From positions 29,239,004 through 29,303,003 of the forward strand of contig NC_067495.1 of assembly GCF_947179515.1 (NCBI RefSeq): a stretch of 64,000 nucleotides of DNA, in the 5' to 3' direction. The notes under the pieces were generated by a model that worked only from the letters and a program-made list of their open reading frames with translations, had not been told where the DNA came from and did no database searches. Shown in pieces: positions 32,715-42,578 of the stretch. The position numbers were made by a program, and so were the translations under genes. Every line of letters begins with the position of its first letter. Positions within the stretch are counted from its first letter, which is position 1. The DNA is from Apodemus sylvaticus (taxonomy: Eukaryota; Chordata; Mammalia; Rodentia; Muridae).

Positions 32715-32845
32715 TTCTTTATTTTTTATTTTTTTGGTCTCTGCATGTACCTCTGGCTGGCCTGGAACTTGCCGCATAGACAGTCTGGCTTTGCCCTCAC
32801 AGAGACCCACCTGCCTGCGTCAGCCTCCTGAGTTCTGGGTTTCTT
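32715..32845 (-). mobile_element. B1 SINE, minus strand
   Basis: 'ctggctggcctggaacttgc' and 'cctgcgtcagcctcctgagt'. Confidence 0.7.
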
Positions 32846-32874
32846 CTAAATCTTTCTCCCTCTCTCTTCCTTTG

Positions 32875-32990
32875 TGCTTTTTTAAAATACTAGTTTCATG
32901 TAGTTCAGGTTGGCCTTGAACTTGCTATATTGCCCTCTTTCTTCTCCTGTGCTGTGATTAAGCCATATGTCATTACACCTGGCTCTGCTA
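32875..32990 (-). mobile_element. Old B1 relic, minus strand
   Basis: 'catgtagttcaggttggcct' and 'atatgtcattacacctggct'. Confidence 0.6.
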
Positions 32991-33089
32991 TATTTCTTAT
33001 GCAGGCATTTGTCTTTTTATTTTTTTTTTTAATTACTAGATCTTTTTCTTCCTCACATCTTCACTATCTATTTTAAATACATCCTTTTT

Positions 33090-33214
33090 ATTATAGTAAA
33101 GCATACATTGAATTACTATCTTAATCATTTTAAGCCTATAGTTCAATGCTGAACATACCAAAAAATATTACACAATCATCACTAGCATCTGTTTGCACCA
33201 GGATTTTCACATCT
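33090..33214 (-). mobile_element. Ancient L1M 3' UTR fragment, minus strand
   Basis: 'aagcatacattgaattacta', 'ttaatcattttaagcctata' and 'acacaatcatcactagcatc' resemble the 3' UTR block also seen at 23266-23404. Confidence 0.55.
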
Positions 33215-33295
33215 GTGATGGATAGTGTTGTCAACTTGACAAGGCAAGCCACTGGACATACCCATGAGGACTTATCTAGATTAAAGTTAAGCTTT

Positions 33296-33481
33296 GGGGG
33301 CTGGAGAGATGGCTCAGTAGTAAAGAGCCCTGGCTGCTGTTCTAGAGGTTCTGAGTTCAATTCCCAGCAACCACATGGTGGCCCACAACCATCTGTAATG
33401 GGATCTGATGCCTCCTATGGTGTGTCTGAAGACAGCTACAGTGTACTCACATACATAAAATAATATATAAATCTTTAAGAA
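33296..33481 (+). mobile_element. B2 SINE, plus strand
   Basis: Near-consensus B2: 'gctggagagatggctcagta', 'gagttcaattcccagcaacc', 'tgtctgaagacagctacagt'. Imperfect flanking duplication AAAGTTAAGCTTT (33283-33295) and AAAGTTAGCCTCT (33482-33494). Confidence 0.93.
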
Positions 33482-33683
33482 AAGTTAGCCTCTGAGAATG
33501 TGAGGGATTATCTTGATTGTATTAATTAATGTGGGAACACCTATTTTAATTATGGCCAGGACCATTCCCTGGGGAGGATAACATGGAGAAGCAAAGCAGA
33601 GCACTAGCGAGTCTGCTTTCTGACTGTGGACAGATGTGACCAGTTGCTCCAAGTGCCGACCACTTCCCTGTCGTGATGGACTG

Positions 33684-34092
33684 TCTACTAGCTGGTTTTG
33701 TGTGTCAACTTGACACAGGCTGGAGTTATCACAGAGAAAGGTGTTTCAGTTGGGGAAGTGCCTCCATGAGATCCAGCTGTGGGGCATTTTCTCAATTAGT
33801 GATCAAGGGTGAAGGGCACCTTGTGGGTGGTACCACCTTTGGACTGGTGCTCTTGGGTTCTATAAGAGAGCAGGCTGAGCAAGCCAGGGGAAGCAAGCCA
33901 GTAAGAAACATCCCTCCATGGCCTCTGCATCAGCTCCTGTTTCCTGACCTGCTTGAGTTCCAGTCCTGACTTCCTTTAGTGATGAACTGCAACATGGCAG
34001 TGTAAGCTCAATAAACCCTTTCCTCCCCAACTTGCTTCTTGGTCAGGAATAAAAACCCTGGTTTTGTGCAGAAATAAAAACCCTAAGACAGA
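33684..34092 (+). mobile_element. Rodent dispersed repeat (internal 'tgtgtcaacttgacacaggc' type)
   Basis: The element runs from 'ctactagctggttttgtgtg' through 'ctgagcaagccaggggaagc' and 'gtaagctcaataaacccttt' to 'aaaaccctaagaca'. A duplication GACTGT flanks it (33680-33685 and ~34091-34096). It is very common in rodent genomes; I do not name the family. Confidence 0.7.
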
Positions 34093-34127
34093 CTGTATCC
34101 TTAACAGTGAGTCAGAATAAGGCCCCC

Positions 34128-34262
34128 TTCTTTTCTTGACCTGGTTTTGTTGTAGAGGGTCTCATTCTGTAGCTGGCACTCCTGGAATCATCAAGTTGTC
34201 CAGATTGGCATTAGACTTATAAAGATACTCTTGCCTCAGCCTCCCACACATGAGCTACTTAC
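34128..34262 (-). mobile_element. Old B1 relic, minus strand
   Basis: 'gagggtctcattctgtagct' and 'ctcttgcctcagcctcccac'. Confidence 0.6.
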
Positions 34263-34354
34263 ACTTGGCATCTCCATTCTGGATATTTTTCCATTCTGAG
34301 TTTGTGGAACTAAAATGAAACAGATTTTCAATTGAGCATTGAAAGAGATAGTTT

Positions 34355-34598
34355 TTTTCTTTTGTGGAATTGAGACTGAAGTTAGGGTCTCACATGTGTT
34401 AGAGGAGCACATGGCGGCTACTGAGCTGTTTCCTCTTTTGACTTTCACTTGGAGATGGGCTCTCAGTACGTTTCCTAGGCCAGCATTGAATTTACTCTGT
34501 AGCCCAGTTAGGCCTTGAACTTGCAATCCTCCTGCCTCAGCCTCCAGTGTTGTCCTTAGTAGCTGGAATTATAGGCCTGTACAACAGTCTCTAGTGGA
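34355..34598 (-). mobile_element. B4-type SINE, minus strand
   Basis: 'ttgaatttactctgtagccc', 'aggccttgaacttgcaatcc' and 'tagtagctggaattataggc', with an ID-like part to the left. Confidence 0.6.
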
Positions 34599-34721
34599 GA
34601 CTTAGGGTGCTAATTCGCTTTTCTGGGAATGAGCAGGAATTTTATCTAGGCAGCACCCAGGGTAGCAGGGTAATTGGCCCTGCTATTCCTATTAGCAGGA
34701 GTTGATTAGAAGTAAATAAAG

Positions 34722-34740
34722 AAGAAAAAAAAGAAAAAAA
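34722..34740 (+). mobile_element. Tail-only retroposition footprint
   Basis: A 19-base A-rich run (A with two G) stands between perfect copies of AGAAGTAAATAAAG (34708-34721 and 34741-34754). There is no element body. The left boundary TT|AGAA resembles the L1 endonuclease site TT|AAAA. Confidence 0.65.
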
Positions 34741-34869
34741 AGAAGTAAATAAAGCTCTCTACTTGTGGAAACCAACTCCTGCCTATTTTACTTCTCCACT
34801 TCCCTTCCTTCTCTTTTTTCTCCTTCCTCTTCTTTTCCCTCCCACTTTCTTTCCTTTCCTTTCCTTATT

Positions 34870-34993
34870 GGTACTTTTCTCTTAGAGACAGAATTTTAAT
34901 GTGTATCTGAGGCTGGCCTCAACCTTAAGGTGATCCTCCTGCCTCAGCCTCTCTCACAGGCTAGGATTATTGTCATATGCCCCCAAACCTGGC
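34870..34993 (-). mobile_element. B1 SINE, minus strand
   Basis: 'gaggctggcctcaaccttaa' and 'gatcctcctgcctcagcctc'. Confidence 0.75.
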
Positions 34994-35449
34994 TTGATTC
35001 TCATTCACTTTCTACTCTTGTCTGAAAACTCAGGCTCCCTTGTTATTGCTTTTGTGGTTGTATCAAAGTGCATGCAAAAGATGGTAACTATTTGTTTTGG
35101 GTACCTAAAAGCCCATCTTAATGTCTTGTCTTCTCACAGTTGTGTTGGTCATGGATTGGGGGGACACATATGCCTGGGTGTTTATTACTGCTCCATAGGG
35201 CTTTGGGTGGTTAAAAAATGGAGGCTCTGTTTGGCCTATCACCATTCTGTGATTCTCAGTGACTGTGGTTAACCTCTCTCTATGCTCGGTCGTGTCCATC
35301 TCTAGGGCTTTTCATATGGCTCACACCTTGGATACTTATCTCATTGTGGTCCCTGGATAGTTCTACTTCTCAAAGGGCAGTGATATAGTGAAACTCTTTA
35401 TTTCAAATTCAAGTCAATATTGGTAAAACTATTTAATATTGCCATTTTC
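34994..35449. other. Intronic DNA without recognised feature
   Basis: Two overlapping opposite open frames (100 and 64 codons) have no recognisable motif. Confidence 0.5.
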
Positions 35450-36830
35450 TTTTTTCCAAAATATATATTATTTTAATAACATTTTAGTTTTACTTAATGT
35501 TTTTACCAATTCCTTCAGAATTTCATACAGTGTATTTTGACCAAATTCGTCTCCAACTCCTTCCCATAACTCCTCCTAGATCTGCCTCTACAACTACTCT
35601 CTACCCCATCAACTTCCCATCTCCTTTTTATTACATTTTTTCAGAATTTGATACAGTGTATTTTGATGACATTCAAGCCCCCAACTCCTCCCAGATCCAC
35701 CCTGCTTCCCTACACACCCATCTTCTTTCATTTTCCTGCTGACTGAATCTAATTTTGTTATCTAAATACTCTTGGGTGTGAAGTATCGTCAACCTACTAG
35801 GTGTCAAACCTTAATGAAAACTGATCCTTTCTCTCCCAGCAGATACCAAATGCTACTAGCTTTTTAGCTAAGGCTGGGAAGTTCTTCCCACTCCCTACCC
35901 ATGGCTCCATGCTGGAATTTTGACTGTCTTGAGCTTGTGCATACTATTACAATCTTTGTGAATTCATATGTGCAACTGCCCTGTTGTGTCCAGAAGGCAG
36001 TCCTTCCTTTTTAGTTGTTTATCAGTTTTGATTCTTACAACTTTTCTGCCCCTTCCTCAAACATTCCTGAGTCTTGGGGTGAGTGAGAATGACATAGAAA
36101 TCTCATATAGGGTTGAGTACTCTGCAGGGCAGCCTCTTACTCTCTGCATATTGACCAGTTGTGGGTCTTTGTTTTAGTTGCCATCTGCTGTAATAAGAAG
36201 CTTCTCTGATGAGAGTTAAGAGATGAACTAATCTATGGTTATAGTAATATGTCATTTAGAGGTTATTTTAATACTGTGTTCATTTAGCAGAATAATACTA
36301 TGTTTCCCATAGGTCTAATCATAGGCCCTAGCTAATCGTAGGTCCTTGGTTCTGATAATGGTGTTAGATATGGGTTCTATCCCATACAGCAAACTTTAAA
36401 TTTAATCAAAAAGTGGTTGGTTACTCCCATAATATTCATGCTCCCATTGTACCAGTGAGCAGAGCTTGCCAAGACAGTAATTGTTGTAGCTCATAGTTTT
36501 ATAGCTGGGAAGGATTGATGGTTATTTTTCTCCTCTGGTAGCATGTATAGAACTTCCAACATTATGAAAGCTAGCCAGTAGGCTTAAAGCTTCCAGGTCA
36601 GTACCAGCCTAATTTCTGTATGCTTTATGACTCAGTATGTGGTATATTCAGCAATAGGGTTTACTATCAAGTTCAGGAGGGTAACCAAGAACAAGAGCCT
36701 GTCATGTGTTTTCACTAGCTGACAAGTAAAAAAGAGGTAGCCTATTCCTGGGATTGGAGCTTTGATTTGCTAGCGTGTGGTGTCTAGTAGGCTATTGTTA
36801 CCCTGTTATAGGGCAACTCCATTTAAGTTA
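35450..36830 (-). mobile_element. L1 3' UTR, Lx-like, minus strand, with internal tandem duplication
   Basis: Reverse Lx-type 3' UTR text: 'ccatgctggaattttgactg', 'catattgaccagttgtgggt', 'gagagttaagagatgaacta', 'aaagtggttggttactccca' and 'ctagccagtaggcttaaagc'. Near its left end a ~125-base unit is repeated (35513 and 35639: 'ttcagaatttcatacagtgt' / 'ttcagaatttgatacagtgt'). Confidence 0.65.
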
Positions 36831-36839
36831 TTTTAAAAA

Positions 36840-37600
36840 CATATATGTACATATTTCAAAGACCTTCTAATGTAGAAGGTTTTCATATGACTTTTTCAGA
36901 AGGCTTCTAGTTTGAGTCATCTCTCTCCACATTCCTTCATATCCCCATGCTCCCATCCCCAATCCTATTTAACCTTCTCTATTCTGTTCTTTTCCCTTCG
37001 TTCTTTATATTATTGTATTGCATAGCCTCCTCTTCAAAACTCTCTCCCCATGTCCCCTTATTAGTTTCCCAACATCTATGGCTATTTCCCAAGTTTGCTT
37101 TATTAAAAAAAAAATAGTCCTTTGATTCCAATTTGTGTTGCCCATATGCTCATGTGTCTCTACTTTAATATGGTTGACCTATTAGGATCTACACATTATA
37201 GAAATCTATGACTCTCCCAGAAATAATCATACTGTCTATACTTCTTCAGTTAGGGGTTGGAACTTGTAAGCCCTTCTGCTCCATGCTGGCCTATTGACTG
37301 GCTTGATCTTGTGTAGGACTTGTGCAGGTAACCATGAGTGCTGTGAGTCCATGAATGCAGGGGTCTTTTCATGAGTAGAATATATCATTTCACCTCTTGC
37401 TTTCCCAGTCTCTGGCTTTTATAGTCTTTCACTTCCTCTCTCTCAATGGTCCCTGAGCCATATGTGTGTGTGCACACACATGCATGTGACATAGATCTCC
37501 CATTTGTGGCAGAGCACTCCACAGAGACTTGTCATCTTCTTTTGTCAGAAACTAGTCAGGATAAAAGCCTAAAGCAAAGAAGAGTGCTTTGCCTTCTCTG
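36840..37600 (-). mobile_element. Second L1 3' UTR, Lx-like, minus strand
   Basis: Repeats the same 3' UTR region ('ctccatgctggcctattgac', 'tgagtgctgtgagtccatga', 'ccctgagccatatgtgtgtg'), so it is a separate insertion from 35450-36830. Confidence 0.55.
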
Positions 37601-38234
37601 CTTTCTGTGTGGATGATAGGTAGTTCAAATAGCACGGGCTCAACTTTTAGACTCGATTCGGATTACTGAGTGCCATCCTTCAGAAACAGTTTCCTAATGC
37701 TTTCTCAGTCATCTGGCAGGGCCACAGACCTTTTACTCAATAAAAACAGGATAATAATAACAAGCTGGAACATCTTCATAATAAATACATTTGGACAGCT
37801 TTTCAAATGTGAGGTTATTGAAATTCTGTCAGCCTTGGCTGATTGCCATGTTCCTTCTGCCCTTGTGTTTGCTTTCCCCCTTTTTTCTGTGTGCTATTCC
37901 TGCTGACTTGAGAAGGATGCGTGGAGCTCTAACAGGAGGAATGGCACTGCTGAGTACAAAGTGGCAAGGGTAAGATTATGCTAGTCCTCCTGAGGCTTCA
38001 GTGGAAGAGTGCCATGCCATCTTACTGTATGTTTTACAGGTAAGGCAAAAGTTTAAAAACATAAAGATAAAATGGTCTCTTAAATGTCAGTGTCTGATTC
38101 TCTACCTTCTCCACTATAGTAACAATTAATAATTCAAAACAGATGTTCCTCAGACAAGAGCAAATACTAGCACTGGATCTTTTATAACTCTGTGCTTATT
38201 ACTTGTAGTGGAGGGTTTTTATTATAGTAATTAA
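37601..38234. other. Intronic DNA without recognised feature
   Basis: No repeat or coding motif recognised. Confidence 0.5.
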
Positions 38235-38880
38235 TTAGTTATAGTCCAGTCAGGCCACAGCTTTAGGGACAGTCCCTGTTCCAGTTGTTGCGGTACCCAC
38301 ATGGAAACTGATCTGCACATCTGCTGCATATGTGCTAGGGGGCCTTGATACAGCCATTCTATGCTCTTTGGTTGGTGGTTCAGTCTCTGAGAGTTCCCAG
38401 TGCTCTAGGTTAGTTGATTAAGTTGGTCTCCCTGGGGAGTTCCTATCCCTTTCAGGGCCTTCAATCCCCAACTCATTCATAGGAGTCCCCAACCTCTGTC
38501 GTCTAGTGTTTGGCTGTGGTTCTCTGCATCTGTCTGAGTCAGCTACTGGGTAGGGCTTCTCAGATGACAGTTATGCCAGGTTTCTGTCTGCAAGCATAAC
38601 AGAGTATCATTAATAGTGTCAGGGATTGGTGCTTGCCCATGGGATGGGTCTTAAGTTGAGCTGGTCATTGGTTGGCCATTCCTTCAGTCTCTGTTCCATC
38701 TTTGTCCTTGAATTTCTTTTACACAGACAGATTTTGGGGTTGAAGGTTTTGTGGGTAGATTGGTGTCCTTATCTGTCCACTGGGGGTCATGACTGGCTAC
38801 AGGAGGTAGCCTCTTCCTGTTCCATGTCCCCACTGTTAGGCATTGACTTATGGAGGCCATGGAGGGTTTTTCAAATAGGA
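38235..38880 (-). mobile_element. Rodent L1-associated repeat fragment
   Basis: 'ggaaactgatctgcacatct', 'ctctttggttggtggttcag', 'gtatcattaatagtgtcagg' and 'gaaggttttgtgggtagatt' belong to a frequent rodent L1 (Lx) related segment. Orientation is inferred. Confidence 0.5.
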
Positions 38881-39997
38881 AAAGTGATGCTGGTTCTAAT
38901 TAGAAATCTTGAGGCATTTGATAGTTGAGACAAAATTATCAGGAAAGGTGAGAAACAAGTGATTCCTAGCTTCTAGATCCTTCTCTTCTATGGGTAAATC
39001 AATAAATAATTTTTGATGTAGTGAAAGAACAAATGTTTGATAAGCTTTGCCCAACTTCAGAGTGCCATTTACACAACAGACAAACCACTGAATTTTCAAA
39101 GTGTTTAATCACATCCCAGATCAGGGTTTTGAGTGCCTGGAAGTAATTCCCTAGAATTATTTTGAATGGTCAGATTAGAAGGTTTCTGCCATGACATATA
39201 TTACCTCGTGCTTCAAAATTCTTTATATGGTGTCAAATATGTGGGAGGATTTAAATAAATTCTCTTCAGTGCTTCATGGGATGAGATGATCCAATGGGAG
39301 CTGAATGTTTTCAATTAGGACGTTTCCATGGTTACCATTAAGCATGCCAAAATTCATAGCCACAGGAGAGTTTTACATCTTTCAATATTGATTAAGAAAT
39401 CTGAGAACAATTTCAAGAAATGTGGGATGTAGGTGGAGGCTAAATTCTGAGGATAGTATAAAATTTGCCTTTTCTCCCCTGGTTAAAGGATAGCTCAAAA
39501 TTATTCTAGGCAGTCAGCCAACGTCAATAACAGGATTTTCACCAGGAGATAGTGTTCAGAAGAAAAGGTAACATAACTTATATCTTTCATCTAGGTCTTG
39601 TTTCTTTAGTTATTAACATTTAGCTAATGTTATTTATCATTTATTAACATGAGCTTCCTTATGTGTGGGGATGAGACATTGGTGGTATAAAAATGAGAAT
39701 TAAAACCCTTTGTACATATATCATTTGCAGAAAACACATTCTAGATAGTGTTAGCAGACATCTTTACATTTATATCTGTCTTGGAAAGATTTATGTCTTA
39801 TATTACTTAAAAAAGAGACTAGTTCTTTACCTTAATTTTCATCTCTCTGAGGATCTATGGGATGGAATTCAAGTGGACCCTGACCTTGAATGGAAAAAGA
39901 ATATCGTTTTGATTAACCATGGCTGTTCAGTGTTTTCATTAGTCAGTGAGTGTAGCCAAGAAATGACAGCACACAGCCCTGGTTGTGCCTTTGTCTT
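38881..39997. other. Intronic DNA, mostly unassigned
   Basis: No gene recognised. It contains a relaxed X-box-like palindrome GTTTCCATGGTTAC at 39322-39335. Confidence 0.5.
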
Positions 39998-40352
39998 AGT
40001 AAATGTGGTTTGAATAAAAATGGCCCCCATAGGCTCATAGGGAGTGGCATTGCTAAGAGGTGTGGCCTTGTTGAAGTAGGTGCAGCCTTGTTGGAGGAAG
40101 CGGTTATGGGGGTGGGCTTTGAGGTCTCAGATGATCAAGCCAGGTCTAGTTTTCACTCTCTTCCTGCTGCCTGCTGATCAGGATGTAGAACTCTCAGCTC
40201 CTTTTCAGCACCAAGTCTGTCTGCATGCTACCATGTTTCTCACTATAATGTCAATGGACTAAACTTCTGAACTGTAAGCCAGCCACAGCTTTCCTTTATA
40301 AGAGTTGCTGTGGTCATGGTGTCTCTTTGCAGCAGTACAAACCCTAACTAAG
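39998..40352 (+). mobile_element. Rodent dispersed repeat ('...aaccctaactaagaca' end)
   Basis: 'ggtgtggccttgttgaagta', 'gatgtagaactctcagctcc', 'ctgaactgtaagccagccac' and the terminus 'ccctaactaagaca' identify an abundant rodent repeat. Open frames here are incidental. Confidence 0.7.
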
Positions 40353-40391
40353 ACAGTAAACCACAGATGTTTTCATAACGTCTTCAGATAA

Positions 40392-40497
40392 GATTTTGAG
40401 ACAAGAGTTACTCTGTAGCTCAGCCTAGCTTGGACTTTGTATCCCCCTTTCAGCTTCCTGAGCGTGTTCTATAGGCATGCATCACCAGGCCCAGGTC
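40392..40497 (-). mobile_element. B1 relic, minus strand
   Basis: 'ctctgtagctcagcctagct' and 'tataggcatgcatcaccagg'. Confidence 0.65.
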
Positions 40498-40568
40498 TGT
40501 TGTAGATACCTTCAAGTATTAGTTTTGCTGATCATTGTTTTTGAATTTTGGCAGTTACTAGAATTATT

Positions 40569-40738
40569 ATTATTATTATTTGATTTTTTTGGGTTTGCTT
40601 TTTTGAGACAGGGTTTCTCTGTATAGCCCTGGCTGTCCTGGAACTCACTCTGTAGACCAGGCTGGCCTCAAACTCAGAAATCTGACTGCCTCTGCCTTCC
40701 AGAGTGCTAGGATTACAGGCGTGCGCCACCACCGCCCG
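40569..40738 (-). mobile_element. Young B1 SINE with 18-base duplication, minus strand
   Basis: A near-consensus reverse B1 ('gtctcctgt...cctggaactcactctg' type, 'ggctggcctcaaactcagaa', 'gcgtgcgccaccaccgcccg') with an (ATT)n start. Flanked by perfect GCAGTTACTAGAATTATT at 40551-40568 and 40739-40756. Confidence 0.95.
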
Positions 40739-40794
40739 GCAGTTACTAGAATTATTGGAAACGCCTCTTTATTTTTTGTTTTTGTTTTATGAGG

Positions 40795-40862
40795 CAATGT
40801 ATCCCTGTATACCTTTGCCTGTCTTGGGCCTTGTGGTAATCCTTTTGTTTTTGCCTCCCATA
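40795..40862 (-). mobile_element. B1 fragment, minus strand
   Basis: 'atgaggcaatgtatccctgt' and 'tttgcctgtcttgggcctt' resemble a truncated reverse B1. Confidence 0.45.
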
Positions 40863-40887
40863 ATTTTTATTTTAACTATCATAATAA

Positions 40888-41011
40888 AGACCGGGCAGTG
40901 GTGGCACATGCCTGTAATCCCAGCACTTGGGAGGCAGAGGCAGGCAGATTTCAGAGTTCGAGACCAGCCTGGTCTACAGAGTGAGTTCCAGGACAGCCAG
41001 GGCGAGACAGG
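40888..41011 (+). mobile_element. Young B1 SINE, 3'-shortened, plus strand
   Basis: 'accgggcagtggtggcacat', 'cagcacttgggaggcagagg' and 'gagttccaggacagccaggg', then an abrupt end without the usual tail. Confidence 0.9.
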
Positions 41012-41352
41012 TCCAGGGTAGTTAGTTCCCAAAATAAAGAATTATTAACTCCAAATGTCAGTAGTGCTAAGGTTGAGAAACCCTACATTAGTGTAACCTA
41101 GTTAATAATGCAAGGATATTGAAAAAATTAAATTGAATAAATTATATAAAGCTATTTGGCACATGGGATGACCTTTTGTTTTAAAACTATGTAACATGGT
41201 CTGGCAACAGCTCTGAGTTCTTCCCTTGCCTTTGTGGGAAATTAGTCTTTTTTAGATACCCCTAAGGACCAGTATTACTTAATTGTTTTTGTGTTTATGA
41301 ATTGAGGCTCTGAAACAAAAGAAAAGTCATTTATTCATCTTAAAAACTGAGG
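41012..41352. other. Intronic DNA without recognised feature
   Basis: Nothing recognised. Confidence 0.5.
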
Positions 41353-41605
41353 GAATTTGCTGGGCATGATGATGCTTGCCTATATTCAAGCCCTTAGCAG
41401 GAGAATCAGGAAGTGAGTTTCAGGCCATCCTGGGCTATGCAGTAAGTTCTAGGATATCCTGGAAAGGAAGGAGGAGGGTAGAAGGGGAAAAGGGCATGTG
41501 TGCTTGCACATGGTGGAAGGGGAGAAGGAGGAGATGGATAGGAGGGTGGAGATAGGGAGAGATAAGGAGGGGAAAGGAGGAGTAGAGGAAGAGGAAGGGA
41601 AATTA
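41353..41605 (+). mobile_element. Old B1 with GA-rich extension, plus strand
   Basis: B1 part 41353-41460 ('tgctgggcatgatgatgctt', 'aggccatcctgggctatgca'), then a GGA/GAA-rich tract to 41605. Confidence 0.65.
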
Positions 41606-41650
41606 AAGTTAAATGTTTTAGTACCAGGTTCTTTGTGTAAGCTTGATTTA

Positions 41651-41698
41651 TTATTGTTGTTGTTGTTGTTATTATTATTATTATTATTATTATTTTAT
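41651..41698 (+). repeat. (GTT)n-(ATT)n trinucleotide microsatellite
   Basis: Seven GTT-type units pass into ATT units. Confidence 0.93.
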
Positions 41699-42184
41699 AG
41701 TGCTCTTTAAAATTGGTATTCCCATTGCCATCTTGTTTTTATTAAGGAAATAGAAGACACTCATAGAGCTTATGTTTGGTTGGCCCAAGATTTGAAGTGC
41801 ATTTGTTTGTCTCCAGATACCTATTACTGCCATGCTATACACTACATTGGTTTCAATGATGGTAACATTGATTTGTAACAGTTGCATGTTGTCCTTGTAG
41901 GAAGGTAGCTTAAAGCTTAAAAGGTTAAAAAGTGAGCAGCTATTATCTCACATATCTGTGAATTAGGACAGGAGAAGATAATCTCGGGGCTCTGGCTTAG
42001 GGTCTTCTTTGAGGTTGCAGTCAAGATCTATTATTCTAGGGCTGCAGCTATCTGAAGGCCGATTAGAGGTTAAAGATTCATCCACTTCTATGATGACTCA
42101 GTCGAACAGTGCTCGGCAAGAGGCTCAGTTTATCACTATGTGGGCCTTTCCTTCAGTCATTATGACATGACTGGTGAGTGTCCC
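41699..42184. other. Intronic DNA without recognised feature
   Basis: Nothing recognised. Confidence 0.5.
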
Positions 42185-42358
42185 CAGAGTGTGTAGTCCT
42201 GACTGGCTCCAAACTCATGTCATTCCTTCTGCACATGCTCCCAAGTTCTGCTATTACAGTCGTGAACTACCACACCCAGTTTCATGTGGTCTGAGGATTG
42301 AACCGAAGGCTTTGTGCATGCCATCTACTCTGCCAACTGAGTTATGTCCCTAACCCTT
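42185..42358 (-). mobile_element. B4 SINE, minus strand
   Basis: 'tgactggctccaaactcatg', 'tctgctattacagtcgtgaa' and 'ctgaggattgaaccgaaggc', then 'ctgccaactgagttatgtcc'. Confidence 0.7.
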
Positions 42359-42533
42359 TTTACTGCTGATTGGATGCGCATGAATGCTGGCCAGAGTGTA
42401 GATGCAAGGCCGGGAGGCATCCACTTCTAGTTAACGTGTGCTGTCTATTAGGTCCGATGGCTCTTGGAAAGGGACTTTGAGCAATTAGCCCTGAGATTTT
42501 CCCTATATAGCTTGGAAATTAAATTAGGTTTTC

Positions 42534-42535
<2 letters not shown>
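42359..42535 (+). repeat. Low-copy segment, paralogue of 53008-53190
   Basis: 'actgctgattggatgcgcat' and 'tagatgcaaggccgggaggc', plus the later 'ggctcttggaaaggga', recur in the same order at 53008-53190. The distal copy holds extra sequence. The family was not recognised. Confidence 0.6.

Positions 42536-42573
<38 letters not shown>
42536..42573 (+). repeat. A38 homopolymer
   Basis: Thirty-eight consecutive A with no recognisable retroelement body in front and no direct repeat beside it. Confidence 0.95.

Positions 42574-42578
<5 letters not shown>

Larger units (their letters stand above)
33215..34115 (+). mobile_element. Rodent dispersed repeat interrupted twice
   Basis: An older element ('gtgttgtcaacttgacaagg', 'ctggacatacccatgaggac', 'gtgagggattatcttgattg', 'tttctgactgtggacagatg', 'gtcgtgatggactg') is present in three parts: 33215-33295, 33482-33683 and ~34093-34115. 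A B2 and a second dispersed repeat fill the gaps. A related but shorter copy is at 58780-59040. The family name is left open. Confidence 0.65.
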
